Below are positions 1-10,684 of a stretch of 64,000 nucleotides of DNA, in pieces. The stretch lies in assembly GCA_907163375.1 (NCBI GenBank), contig CAJQUW010008997.1, forward strand, positions 111,063 to 175,062, in the 5' to 3' direction. Positions within the stretch are counted from its first letter, which is position 1, and the number at the start of each line of letters is the position of its first letter. The notes below the pieces were generated by a model. The model did no database searches and was not told where the DNA came from. It saw nothing but the letters and a program-made list of their open reading frames with translations. The position numbers were made by a program, and so were the translations under genes. The stretch comes from Prostheceraeus crozeri (Eukaryota; Platyhelminthes; Polycladida; Euryleptidae).

Positions 1-1
1 C

Positions 2-2661
2 CACAGAATTAGACCGGTTGAATCTTCTTCTGTTTGACTAGAAAGGAAACATTGGAACATGTATCGTTAGTGAAATGGCACAATCTGCTGACATAATACC
101 ATAGCAATCGAACAATGTGCCGCCAGTTCAACATTAAACACTCCAAATTGTGCAAAGTTTCAGTGACTGTTATCAACCGGATCACACAGCAAAGAGACAC
201 AGACGATGTTAAGTTCTGCAGAGAAGTTTGTGAACGTTTTTTCGTGCGCCTGCTAACTTTTTTTAAAATGATCGGATGGCCCAACATTATCGAGAAAACT
301 TTTGCGCAATGATCTGAATTCTTCGAATCTGAAGGAGTCGTGGCGATCGGAGCATTTTGAAGGAATTCAGAGCAATCCGCAAGCGACGCACGACTATTTT
401 TCCTATCTCTGTAAGGCATTAATAATTTCTTTTTGCCCACTTATTAAGTTCCTGCATGTGCCATTGTTTTGAATCAGTTTGCACTTCTAGCAAAGTGATA
501 CGATTAAGCAATCTAATTCTGTGTGTTGAACAGTTGGGACCACAGAATTAAACCGGTTGAATCTTCTTCTGTTTGACTAGAAAGGAAACATTGGAACATG
601 TACCGTTAGTGAAATGGCACAATCTGCTGACATAATACCATAGCAATCGAACAATGTGCAGCCAGTTCAACATTAAACACTCCAAATTGTGCAAAGTTTC
701 AGTGACTGTTATCAACCGGATCACACAGCAAAGAGACACAGACGATGTTAAGTTCTGCAGAGAAGTTTGTGAACGTTTTTCGTGCGCCTGCTAACTTTTT
801 TTAAAATGATCGGATGGCCCAACATTATCGAGAAAACTTTTGCGCAATGATCTGAATTCTTCGAATCTGAAGGAGTCGTGGCGATCGGAGCATTTTGAAG
901 GAATTCAGAGCAATCCGCAAGCGACGCACGACTATTTTTCCTATCTCTGTAAGGCATTAATAATTTCTTTTTGCCCACTTATTAAGTTCCTGCATGTGCC
1001 ATTGTTTTGAATCAGTTTGCACTTCTAGCAAAGTGATACGATTAAGCAATCTAATTCTGTGTGTTGAACAGTCGGGACCACAGAATTAGACCGGTTGAAT
1101 CTTCTTCTGTTTGACTAGAAAGGAAACATTGGAACATGTATCGTTAGTGAAATGGCACAATCTGCTGACATAATACCATAGCAATCGAACAATGTGCAGC
1201 CAGTTCAACATTAAACACTCCAAATTGTGCAAAGTTTCAGTGACTGTTATCAACCGGATCACACAGCAAAGAGACACAGACGATGTTAAGTTCTGCAGAG
1301 AAGTTTGTGAACGTTTTTTCGTGCGCCTGCTAACTTTTTTTAAAATGATCGGATGGCCCAACATTATCGAGAAAACTTTTGCGCAATGATCTGAATTCTT
1401 CGAATCTGAAGGAGTCGTGGCGATCGGAGCATTTTGAAGGAATTCAGAGCAATCCGCAAGCGACGCACGACTATTTTTCCTATCTCTGTAAGGCATTAAT
1501 AATTTCTTTTTGCCCACTTATTAAGTTCCTGCATGTGCCATTGTTTTGAATCAGTTTGCACTTCTAGCAAAGTGATACGATTAAGCAATCTAATTCTGTG
1601 TGTTGAACAGTCGGGACCACAGAATTAGACCGGTTGAATCTTCTTCTGTTTGACTAGAAAGGAAACATTGGAACATGTATCGTTAGTGAAATGGCACAAT
1701 CTGCTGACATAATACCATAGCAATCGAACAATGTGCAGCCAGTTCAACATTAAACACTCCAAATTGTGCAAAGTTTCAGTGACTGTTATCAACCGGATCA
1801 CACAGCAAAGAGACACAGACGATGTTAAGTTCTGCAGAGAAGTTTGTGAACGTTTTTTCGTGCGCCTGCTAACTTTTTTTAAAATGATCGGATGGCCCAA
1901 CATTATCGAGAAAACTTTTGCGCAATGATCTGAATTCTTCGAATCTGAAGGAGTCGTGGCGATCGGAGCATTTTGAAGGAATTCAGAGCAATCCGCAAGC
2001 GACGCACGACTATTTTTCCTATCTCTGTAAGGCATTAATAATTTCTTTTTGCCCACTTATTAAGTTCCTGCATGTGCCATTGTTTTGAATCAGTTTGCAC
2101 TTCTAGCAAAGTGATACGATTAAGCAATCTAATTCTGTGTGTTGAACAGTTGGGACCACAGAATTAGACCGGTTGAATCTTCTTCTGTTTGACTAGAAAG
2201 GAAACATTGGAACATGTATTGTTAGTGAAATGGAACAATCTCCTGACATAATACCATAGCAATCGAACAATGTGCAGCCAGTTCAACATTAAACACTCCA
2301 AATTGTGCAAAGTTTCAGTGACTGTTATCAACCGGATCACACAGCAAAGAGACACAGACGATGTTAAGTTCTGCAGAGAAGTTTGTGAACGTTTTTTCGT
2401 GCGCCTGCTAACTTTTTTTAAAATGATCGGATGGCCCAACATTATCGAGAAAACTTTTGCGCAATGATCTGAATTCTTCGAATCTGAAGGAGTCGTTGCG
2501 ATCGGAGCATTTTGAAGGAATTCAGAGCAATCCGCAAGCGACGCACGACTATTTTTCCTATCTCTGTAAGGCATTAATAATTTCTTTTTGCCCACTTATT
2601 AAGTTCCTGCATGTGCCATTGTTTTGAATCAGTTTGCACTTCTAGCAAAGTGATACGATTA
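2..2661 (+). repeat. Tandem array of five hAT-like MITE copies (539-bp period)
   Basis: Near-identical units start at about 2, 541, 1079, 1618 and 2157. Each complete unit is about 522 bp, begins CACAGAATTAGA and ends TCTAATTCTGTG (12-bp terminal inverted repeats), and is separated from the next by a 17-bp spacer beginning TGTTGAACAG. The fifth copy loses its right end near 2661. The same unit occurs alone at 28557-29077 (inverted) and 38063-38559, there flanked by 8-bp target duplications, the size typical of hAT transposons. The 143- and 65-residue open frames that recur in every copy show no codon-level conservation and no known domain, so they are not called as genes. Confidence 0.85.
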
Positions 2662-5600
2662 ACTATGGGAGAAGTGGTACATAAGCAAAATATTCTGCAT
2701 GAAAAGGACGCTTATAAGCATATGGTGGAAAATGCGTTTCTCTTGCAAACAGCTGAACAGATGAACAACAAAATATTGCTGTATAACAGTGACGATGGAT
2801 TTATTGCATCACGAACATGCTCTTAATTATTTCAGGATCAAGAACTTTGTTATTTCTCAATAAAATACAAGGATTCATTTAATTTGCTTCATGATCAGTA
2901 TTTCCATTATTTCTTAAATGCATCATTTTCATGGGATGTAGGCAGTTGGCCGTGTATTGTTTCTTTAATCTTTCGATAATGTAAATTCAATGTCAGTTAT
3001 TGTCTACTGTTTAGTAAGGTAGCACTATTTATTTAGGCTACTAACGGAGCATAACACAAGCAGCATTTACAATTCTCAAATTCCATTTAAAATTGAACAA
3101 AGTTTTTTCCACAAAAACAGTTGACCGAATTTTGATAGATATAAAGTTGTTTTTCATTGCAAATGATAAAATCTATTTATTTAACGGCAAAATTGATAAG
3201 CGTACATTGCTTATATCAAATGCAAGGGAATTAAATATATTTTTATAAGAATATGTTTAAAGTATGTTTTTTTTCAATTAACGCCCTCTTGGTGTCAGCG
3301 CAACGCTAAAGAATTACATGAGTGTCCTCTTCACATCAAAACTAATGAACACTGAAAACGCAAAATCAGTGGAGACGGGCGCCCTTTTCACGATGTTAGA
3401 ATGTTCGAAAACATTCATTCCATTTACCCTGAAAATCTACATACTTGATCGTTGAGATTCTTAAATTTTAAGTAGGGTGCCCAAGGGGCTCTCATTGAAC
3501 GACGCCACTGAATTGATGTGACGTCCTTAATGCGAATGAATTAAAAAAGAAAAATTTCAGATTTTATTCATTTTCATCATAATAAAAATCCCATTCGATA
3601 CAATTCGATTCCGTTCTGTTGAGTTCTGTTGGCGACTTTGTCATTAACATATCGACAGCTGTGTTTGATATACATGGATGTGAAATTTGAATTTCATTGG
3701 TAACAGCTCATGTAAATCCTTCAATAATGAAATTTGGATAGTCAGTTATCTATCGAGATAGAATGAGAAAATGGATTATTTTGTTTCTGCCTGTCTTGCT
3801 TCATCGAACACTGCTCAAGTGCTAATTGCTTCTCTTGGCATTACGTTATTCTGCTAGTGATAAGGGGATCATGGAAAAGGTCAATGAGGTACCGCTGATT
3901 TCATAGTCGCAGTCACCATTGAGAATGAAATTTGCCTTCAGTTGGCAACCATGAACCATCACTCGTTCAGTTTTGTACATCTGAATGTCCTGTTGCTTCC
4001 AATTACAATGTTTAAATCCAATGTTGTTTCCCTTACAGTGTTTATGTTAAGAATATGGTTCAAAGGACACTGCTTGTTTTAAAAGCGATGTTCTAAACAA
4101 TGCCACCAAGTAATCATGTTTTATTGGTATTTGGGAATCATTTGATGGGGAGTGAATGCACTTAATTGAAAATTGTGATACACTTTCAGCACATCAAATT
4201 AAAATCAAATCTTTCTTTTGGCATTAATAATTCATCAGTCACAATTCTTGAACTCTTGCAAGCGTAACTCACTCGTGCAAGCAAAAAAAGGAACAACAAG
4301 ATGGAGCATGTTATGTTAGCTGAAGAACGAATCGGGTCAGATTTCAGTAAGAAGATAGATTAAAAAGGTACCTTTCTGTCAATCAATTATCGGGCGTTGA
4401 GATGTAGACATATTTCAATTTGCAACAAGCCGGTGCTGTTGTTGAAATCATTGACCTGAAAAGTTCAAATATAGTGGCCCAGCTTCTTAATTTTTTGATG
4501 AAAGGACACCTGATATCTGCAGAGATCGAGATGCAAGGCAATAACGCCGGATACAACTATGAGAGAAGTTTTAGGCAATACAAAATAAACGGGATGACTG
4601 TGCTTTTGTTTGCTTAGGGGCGGATGCAGGCGTTCCTGCTAACCTGGCATTTCATAAATTTTTTGAAAACTTTCGTAAAGAAGCGCTAGCATTACAACAC
4701 AAGGCAAGCAGACAGGATGAAATTCGATACTTGTAGACTGACCCAAGAGGTAGAAAATCCTATGAATGCGGATGTAGCTCGTTGATGTGGCTTAGTTTCT
4801 GTACATCAGAAATTGCCGCTCAGGGTTATCTCTTCATGTCACTTAAAACTACCCATAATGTTGATAACTCATTCAATAAGTTGGACATTGTAAAAAAACC
4901 ATGAAATGATGGCATTTAAAAAGAAGAAGCAATAAAAACAAAAATGTTGAAAACATTTCTAAAGCGTCAAAATTCGGTTTTGAACCCAAGTTAAGAAAAT
5001 CAAGATCTTAGCAGGAATAGAGCTTGTGGAGTAATTACTACGAAATGCCCAGCGAATAGGATATTCGACTGATACCATCATGAATCAGTTGTTTCGTAAC
5101 CTTTATTATGATCAAAGTGCTCAGATGCTTGATCATGATCATCATAAAATGTCGTAATAGGAGTTGCCGACTCCTTATTGCATGCTTAGAAATGAAAATC
5201 TCCTTTTACCAACAGCCTAATTTCGCCTATCGTTTGATCGTAGCTGATTGAACCTACACGTCTTACAGAACTTCTTTTCATTCCATCATTCTATTCATGC
5301 CAAATTGCAAGCTTAGTGAGTCAGACGCAGTTTTCTTGATCTACTCTAAAGATCGGTTACTAGTTGGATACAGATTCTGCGATTCATAGAGCCTTCGATT
5401 CGAGCATTCGGACTGACGATGACAGAGAAAGCCTACTTATCTTTTGCAATGTAAAATAGTTCCCGACAGGTAACGACTTTGAAATGTTCTTTAAATCGGC
5501 TTCACAGTGATCTCACCAATATGACAGTTTGGACAGAATTCACAAGATTCTTTGTAAACAATGTTTGAAGAGAGACCAATAACCACTCTCTCAATCCTGC

Positions 5601-5669
5601 GAAAAAAATTAGAAGTTTCTGAAGAGACAAAAATTTTATAGTGAATGCGAGTCTTATTTAACCGATGGA
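2662..5669. other. Flanking host DNA without recognisable genes
   Basis: AT-rich, stop-dense sequence between the MITE array and the Polinton. Short open frames (for example 2611-2826 and 4420-4617) have no recognisable domain. No RNA gene or obvious repeat was seen. Confidence 0.5.
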
Positions 5670-5675
5670 CATGTT
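5670..5675. repeat. Left 6-bp target-site duplication, CATGTT
   Basis: CATGTT directly precedes the AGTAGTAAG start of the Polinton and is repeated exactly at 28234-28239 after its last base. Six-base duplications are the hallmark of Polinton integrase insertion. Confidence 0.92.
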
Positions 5676-6135
5676 AGTAGTAAGTAAAACTCCACCACTG
5701 GACCGCGCAAGATGACCGCCATCGAAAAATGGTCGATGACGTCCCCCCCCTCGGAAGCGACAGAGTGTGAGACTCGGGTGAGTTGGTTTGACGTCGGCGA
5801 CCGTCTAGGTTGACGTGGGCGGCCGTCTAGGTTGTCGTGGATGGTGAAACGGAGGCCAGATTCGGATTCAGCGTGAAATTCTGCATCTGTATGGTGAATT
5901 TGAAAGCAATCGGAGAGAAAAAATTTTCGCTGACGTCCCCCCCCTGCGCCAAACTTCCAATTTTGCTTCTAGTGGACGGATTTTGTCGTGCAATAGCTCG
6001 TTTGAAAGCTAAGAGTGAGACAAATTCAGTGAAACAAACGGCTTGTTCATATCTGTCTTCATTTAGATGTGAGACGCCATTTAAGATTTTGGGACATTGG
6101 CGAAAAACGACAGAGTTAGAATTTGGGACGTTTTG
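5676..6135 (+). repeat. Left terminal inverted repeat of the Polinton
   Basis: Nearly identical to the reverse complement of 27774-28233; differences are a few substitutions and poly-C length. The two arms diverge after the shared phrase ending GGGACGTTTTGG. Open frames seen here on both strands are repeat artefacts. Confidence 0.9.
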
Positions 6136-7735
6136 GTGTGAATTTGAACGCAATCGGAGAGAAAAAATTTTCGCTGACGTCCCCCCCCTCCACCAAACTT
6201 CCAATTTTGCTTCTAGTGAATGGATTTTGTCGTGCAATAGCTCGTTTGAAAGCTAAGAGTGAGACAAATTCAGTGAAACAAACGGCTTGTTCATATCTGT
6301 CTTCTTTTAGATGTGAGACGCCATTTAAGATTTTGGGACATTGGCGAAAAACGACAGAGTTAGAATTTGGGACGTTTTGGGCTGTAGCTTCAAAACGAAG
6401 CATCGGATTGGAAAACGGATTTTAGATTTGGAATCAGCATCAAATTCTCTATCAACATGGTGAGTTTCAAGTCAATCGGAGAGAAAAAATTTTCAACATT
6501 TTTCGAAAAAACGACAGAGTTAGAATTTGGGACGTTTTGGTGTGTAGCGCCCAAACGAACCATCGGATGGGAAAACGGAGGCCAGATTCGGATTCAGCGT
6601 GAAATTCTGCATCGGTATGGTGAATTTGAACGCAATCGGAGAGAAAAAATTTTCGCTGACGTCCCCCCCCTCAGGACAGCTCGCTTCGATTTTGGCTTCC
6701 AGTGGACGGATTTAGTCGTGCCATAGCTCGTTTGAAAGCTAAGAGTGAGACAAATTCACTGAAAGAATCGGCTTGTTCCTATCTGTCTTCGTTTAGATGT
6801 GAGACGCCATTTAAGATTTTGGGACATTGGCGAAAAACGACAGAGTTAGAATTTGGGACGTTTTGGGCTGTAGCTTCAAAGCGAAGCATCGGATTGGAAA
6901 ACGGATTTCAGATTTGGAATCAGCGTGAAATTCTCTATCTGTATGGTGAGTTTCAAGGCAATCGGCGAGAAAAAATTTTCAACATTTTTCGAAAAAACGA
7001 CAGAGTTAGAATTTGGGACGTTTTGGTGTGTAGCGCCCAAACGAACCATCGGATGGGAAAACGGAGGCCGGATTCGGATTCAGCGTGAAATTCTGCATCG
7101 GTATGGTGAATTTGAACGCAATCGGAGAGAAAAAATTTTCGCTGACATCCCCCCCTCTGGACAGCTCGCTTCGATTTTGGCTTCCAGTGGACGGATTTAG
7201 TCGGGCCATAGCTCGTTTGAAAGCTAAGAGTGAGACAAATTCACTGAAAGAATCGGCTTGTTCCTATCTGTCTTCGTTTAGATGTGAGACGCCATTTAAG
7301 ATTTTGGGACATTGGCGAAAAACGACAGAGTTAGAATTTGGGACGTTTTGGGCTGTAGCTTCAAAACGAAGCATCGGATTGGAAAACGGATTTCAGATTT
7401 GGAATCAGCATCAAATTCTCTATCAGCATGGTAAGTTTCAAGGCAATCGGAGAGAAAAAATTTTCGCTGACGTCCCCCCCCCTCTGGACAGCTCGCTTCG
7501 ATTTTGGCTTCCAGTGGACGGATTTTGTCGTTCAATAGCTCGTTTGAAAGCTAAGAGTGAGACAAATTCACTGAAAGAATCGGCTTGTTCATATCTGTCT
7601 TCGTTTAGATGTGAGACGCAATTTAAGATTTTGGAGATTGTCAAAAAACGACAGAGTTAGAATTTGTGACGTTTTGGGCTGTAGCTTCAAAACGAAGCAT
7701 CGGATTGGAAAACGGATTTCAGATTTGGAATCAGC
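5999..7735 (+). repeat. Expanded subterminal tandem repeats with poly-C/CRE-like motif
   Basis: The phrase GTTTGAAAGCTAAGAGTGAG recurs near 5999, 6242, 6729, 7212 and 7542, and a second module (GGAGGCCAGATTCGGATTCA) near 5849, 6579 and 7063, giving imperfect units of about 240-490 bp. Each unit carries TGACGTCCCCCC or a one-base variant. Only about one unit exists at the right end, so the left arm has been amplified asymmetrically. All frames through here, including one of 191 codons, are artefacts of the repeat. Confidence 0.85.
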
Positions 7736-7748
7736 TTGATTTTATTGT

Positions 7749-7796
7749 CCAATGAGGATCATCATCCAATGAGAATCAAGCATTTCTTTATAAATA
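7749..7796 (+). promoter_or_regulatory. Early promoter: two CCAAT boxes and a TATA box
   Basis: CCAAT at 7749-7753 and 7766-7770 is followed by TATAAATA at 7789-7796. A start site about 30 bp downstream would give an untranslated leader of about 75 nt ending in a CT-rich tract before the ATG at 7893. The same module is conserved in the second Polinton copy near 59430-59480 and, on the other strand, upstream of PolB. Confidence 0.75.
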
Positions 7797-7892
7797 GCGA
7801 GCCTTCCACAGTGAGAATCATTCCATCGTTGAATCACACGAGTGACGGACGCACATTTTCTCTCTCTCTCTCTATTCTATTATCCAACTAAA

Positions 7893-8668
7893 ATGGTAAG
7901 TCGCTACTTCCCTCCGTCTCCTCCCTTGAACGTAAACTTAATACAATCTTTTTTCATTTTCAGGCATCTACTCCATCTGCTGCACTAGTAGGACAAAATG
8001 ACGGTCAAACGTTACAAGGTTCGCTACAATCAGATCATCTACAACTGAGGCCAGTGGAAGAAACAACCAAGGTACATAATCCTACACCGCTACAGCGTAA
8101 ATTTAAACAAGTCTTGCGTTATGACAATCATAGCGTAGTACTCCAAACGGGAATGCTCCCTTCCACGGATGTCAAGATAATGCGCAATCAGTATGGGGAC
8201 TACATACTGATCCCCGTGAGTCCGTACATTCGCCGCCAACTTGATATTATTGAAGAGTACGTGACATTAAACATGGACATTCCTACTCCTCTTGCTCAAG
8301 AGTGGAAGGCGAGATATGACAAGGATGCTCTCTATAGAAAGATTTGGGATGGTAATCAAATTTGCCTACCGGTATCACATTGGTGTACTTACTATAAGAA
8401 GGAGGGAGATCATTCAACAATCATCACATGCGACGAGCTCGGAGAAGGTACTTGGGATATCCTTTTCAAAGTGAATGGACTATATTATGGTCAGCACAAG
8501 GATAATAAAATAGCCTCTCTCTCCATGCATATGGAATCCATCCTATGTATTCCAAAACCGCCCAACGTGGACGACATAATTGATCAAATCCTCAACAGCA
8601 GTGGTACGAAGCGCAAGTCGGAGAAGAATGCTACCTCAAAACGCAAATCAAAGAAGGAGAATTACTAG
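7893..8668 (+). CDS. Spliced early gene, conserved Polinton protein of unknown function
   Basis: The coding region is an ATG at 7893-7895, an intron at 7896-7963, then 7964-8668, giving about 235 residues. The start is inferred from splicing, because the frame opening at 8054 begins with GTG and stays open back to the acceptor at 7961-7963. The protein begins MAST, has a compact middle with many Trp, Tyr and Gly residues (for example LPVSHWCTYYKKEGDHST and GTWDILFKV) and ends in a Lys/Arg-rich tail that looks like a nuclear signal. The fold is not recognised; a DNA-binding early role is only a guess. A second, broken copy lies at 59581-60572 and shows purifying-type similarity, supporting real coding. 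Confidence 0.75.
7896..7963 (+). other. Intron directly after the start codon (68 bp)
   Basis: The donor GTAAGT touches the ATG, the acceptor is TTTTCATTTTCAG, and the downstream exon starts GCATCTAC in frame with the long reading frame. The second copy keeps the donor at 59584, but its acceptor reads CGG instead of CAG. Confidence 0.8.
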
Positions 8669-8702
8669 TCCTTTCCTAACTCTACCCTATGACAATTCGC
8701 TT

Positions 8703-8828
8703 ATGTGCTTTGAGTGTCGTAGACGTGGCCTTATTAGATACATTTTACTTCTTCGTTGCCATCATATCATTTGTGTATTTTGTCGTGAAAAGCATCGATG
8801 TAATTCTTCATTTTGTAATATGTTATAG
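8703..8828 (+). CDS. Small RING-like zinc-binding protein (41 aa)
   Basis: An ATG frame 34 bp after the early gene encodes a 41-residue peptide with the spacing of a minimal RING: C-x2-C (MCFEC), then C-H-H (RCHH), C-x2-C (CVFC), and two further Cys (HRC, FC). RING fingers bind two zinc ions and usually recruit E2 ubiquitin-conjugating enzymes. It is very short for a RING domain, so it may be an exon or remnant of a longer protein. The frame has an early stop in the second copy near 60618. Function is inferred from cysteine spacing only. Confidence 0.45.
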   Translation: MCFECRRRGLIRYILLLRCHHIICVFCREKHRCNSSFCNML

Positions 8829-8880
8829 AACGTTTCCTTAGATGTGTAAATTTCCGTTTTAGGCTTCTATCATCATTTTT

Positions 8881-9411
8881 ATGGATTGTGAGGGTGAACC
8901 TGTACAGGAGCTCAGTGCTATTGCTATGAACAATTGGACATATCAGATTGTTAGTGTCCATCATCAACATGCCAACTGTGATCCCAATGTTGATCAATGG
9001 GCGAGAAAACACATTCATGGACTTAATCTGAAATATTTGCAAGACTACGGCTTTTCTTGTGACAGTGCTCTTCTTATTGACTTTAAACGATGGTTAGCTG
9101 CTTTCAATGTTATACGCATCTTTTGTAATAATCCTGGTAAGGAGAGAAAAGTATTTTTCAATCCAATCATTGATGATATTTTGCTCCCGCCTTGGGATAG
9201 TAGAGTGAATCAACATTATCATGAAGTCACGAAACGTTTTAAGGATTTGTGTGTTCCTATTTTGTCTGTTCGTTGTAGTAGCTACGTTCATAACCAATGC
9301 TTCTTTCCTCCTTACCTCAACACTGCCAAAGTCCTGTATGGTTATCATTGCTCGCTGTATGATAGTTACCAGCTGTATCTATTTTATCTGTTTCAAACCA
9401 TTGATTTATAA
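8881..9411 (+). CDS. Probable DEDD-type exonuclease-like early protein (176 aa)
   Basis: The ATG start is clean and an AATAAA follows at 9434-9439. The protein opens with MDCEGEPVQELSAIAM, the D-x-E arrangement of the first motif in RNase H-fold 3'-5' exonucleases, and later has LLIDFKRWLAAF and a conserved Asp/His-rich centre. A proofreading or RNA-degrading role would suit a virus-like replicon but is inferred from one motif. A homologous frame in the second Polinton copy (from 60783) has a deletion of about 60 bp. The later catalytic acidic residues cannot be assigned with confidence by eye. Confidence 0.5.
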   Translation: MDCEGEPVQELSAIAMNNWTYQIVSVHHQHANCDPNVDQWARKHIHGLNLKYLQDYGFSCDSALLIDFKRWLAAFNVIRIFCNNPGKERKVFFNPIIDDILLPPWDSRVNQHYHEVTKRFKDLCVPILSVRCSSYVHNQCFFPPYLNTAKVLYGYHCSLYDSYQLYLFYLFQTIDL

Positions 9412-9433
9412 TGCATGCTTGTTACAGTTATTC

Positions 9434-9439
9434 AATAAA
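9434..9439 (+). terminator. Poly(A) signal AATAAA
   Basis: A canonical hexamer 23 bp after the stop codon of the exonuclease-like gene; the same signal is kept in the second copy. Confidence 0.55.
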
Positions 9440-9498
9440 TGTTACTATGAGAAGAGTTGTTGTTATCATGCAATGGATGGGTTAGATAAAGGGCGATC

Positions 9499-9910
9499 AT
9501 GTCTTTCTCAAACGACTGCGGAACATTACATTTTTATAGGCAAAGCTTAAAAGGAGTTGTTCAAGATTATGTGATAAATTTTCATAAAGATGAGACCGAC
9601 ATCGAAGCAGTGGTCGATGATGCTAGCACTCTATTTCTAGAGTTAATGAATACATTCTCTGATAGTATTGTCATGGCGCGATTAGTTGCGAAAATTAAGT
9701 TTAGTCATTTTGGAAAGGAAGAGGTGGAAAGTCGCTCTTTCCATTTTGCTTCTTATTCAATGGAAGTGGTAGATCACCCCGAAGAATTTTTTTTAAAGAC
9801 ATATGATAAAAATTGCTGAACGTCTTAACGCATTTAACCATCATGGTAGCAGTCTAGTGATTGAAGCGATTTCAGATATTCACATTCAACTTTCCATAAA
9901 GAAAAATTGA
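9499..9910 (+). pseudogene. PolB N-domain-like small protein, one frameshift
   Basis: An ATG frame reads to a TGA at 9817-9819, but similarity to a conserved Polinton small protein (a helical domain often found ahead of PolB) continues in the next frame to 9910. The break lies in an A-run at about 9807-9812 and needs one base removed, so it could be a sequencing slip or a real lesion. The complete product would be about 137 residues, rich in Asp/Glu and His. It sits 1-3 bp from the next gene, typical of this compact block. The function is unknown; the link to the PolB N-domain is from remembered pattern, not a search. Confidence 0.45.
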
Positions 9911-9912
9911 AA

Positions 9913-10236
9913 ATGCAGTGGTACTTGATTGTAGCACAACTGGTTTTCGAGCTATGTCTGCTCACTCTCGAAGTATATTCCTTCTGTACATGCGTCTATT
10001 ATTTAGAAAAGGCTAGCAAATTCATATCTTCAAAAAGACTTGCTATAGACATCAGTAACGGTAAAACTATGTGTTGTGATGTATGTAAGCGAAAGGATGG
10101 AAATGAAAAGCGCATGTTCAAGAGATGTAAGCACGCTTTTTGTCAACGCTGTTTCATACGTAATTGCATTCAACTTTGCAAATGTAGCCACTGTGATATT
10201 ACTCATTTCGAGTGTCACTTATGTCGCAATAGTTAG
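9913..10236 (+). CDS. Membrane-anchored RING finger protein (about 107 aa)
   Basis: The start is the ATG at 9913 (an upstream TTG at 9907 is not used). Residues about 3-33 are strongly hydrophobic (YLIVAQLVFELCLLTLEVY), a signal-anchor or single membrane segment. Residues about 56-95 show a full RING-HC pattern: C-x2-C (CDVC), C-x-H (RCKH), C-x2-C (CQRC), and C-x2-C (CKCSHC). Such proteins are usually E3 ubiquitin ligases acting at membranes. No such gene is standard in Polintons, so it is probably an accessory gene that acts on the host or on particle assembly. An octamer motif lies downstream at 10242 for the following gene. Confidence 0.65.
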   Translation: MQWYLIVAQLVFELCLLTLEVYSFCTCVYYLEKASKFISSKRLAIDISNGKTMCCDVCKRKDGNEKRMFKRCKHAFCQRCFIRNCIQLCKCSHCDITHFECHLCRNS

Positions 10237-10241
10237 TACCT

Positions 10242-10249
10242 ATGCAAAT
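10242..10249 (+). promoter_or_regulatory. Octamer-like motif ATGCAAAT
   Basis: An exact ATGCAAAT 38 bp before the start of the basic protein at 10288; one of six such sites placed upstream of gene starts in this element. Confidence 0.45.
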
Positions 10250-10287
10250 GTGGTAAAGATAGGTTTTAGCAAAGACTAACACGGAAA

Positions 10288-10653
10288 ATGGCGAAACGTA
10301 AAATGACGAAAAGTAAAAGTCAAAAGTCTTCAAAGTTTTCTTCAGCCATTCAAGCTCTCCGACGAATGAAAGCAAATCAGCGATACAATGCTATACGACA
10401 TGCTAACGATAAATTCATTCGTGAAATTATTTCTCATGTGAGAAAGTTGAGGACGAAGAAATTAGCACCAAAACAACGAAAGTTACTTAAGCGATATGCT
10501 ACGAAATTGCGTTTCATCGCCAATCCTAAAGTCACCCTTCAAAGAAAGAGGAAAACTCTAACACAAAAGGGCGGTTTCCTTTCAGCGTTACTACCGATGT
10601 TAGCTCCTGTAGTGGGCAACGTATTGGGTAGTATCTTTGGCTCTAAGCGTTAA
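10288..10653 (+). CDS. Basic virion protein with membrane-active-like C-terminus
   Basis: The 121-residue protein begins with an extremely Lys/Arg-rich region (MAKRKMTKSKSQKSS) and ends in a Gly-flanked hydrophobic helix (GGFLSALLPMLAPVVG) followed by basic residues. Polintons and adintoviruses carry small basic proteins of this design, compared by others with adenovirus core/membrane-lytic proteins; DNA condensation or membrane disruption during entry is the usual proposal. It opens the late block directly upstream of the packaging ATPase. Assignment rests on composition and position. Confidence 0.6.
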   Translation: MAKRKMTKSKSQKSSKFSSAIQALRRMKANQRYNAIRHANDKFIREIISHVRKLRTKKLAPKQRKLLKRYATKLRFIANPKVTLQRKRKTLTQKGGFLSALLPMLAPVVGNVLGSIFGSKR

Positions 10654-10655
10654 TT

Positions 10656-10663
10656 ATGCAAAT
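10656..10663 (+). promoter_or_regulatory. Octamer-like motif ATGCAAAT
   Basis: An exact octamer 21 bp upstream of the ATPase start codon at 10685. Confidence 0.45.
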
Positions 10664-10684
10664 GTTGAATCTCATAGTATTAAA

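Noticed and set aside
9-2595. Repeated 143- and 65-codon frames in the left array
   Set aside because: They sit on both strands of a MITE with inverted ends, have no domain, and one copy is already frameshifted; open frames here reflect the repeat only.
2-2661. CRISPR-like or satellite array of unknown origin
   Set aside because: Units of 539 bp are far too long for CRISPR, and solo copies with 8-bp target duplications show the unit is a MITE.
5827-7660. Long frames in the Polinton left arm (up to 191 codons)
   Set aside because: They repeat with the subterminal units, occur on both strands and include poly-C tracts read as codons.
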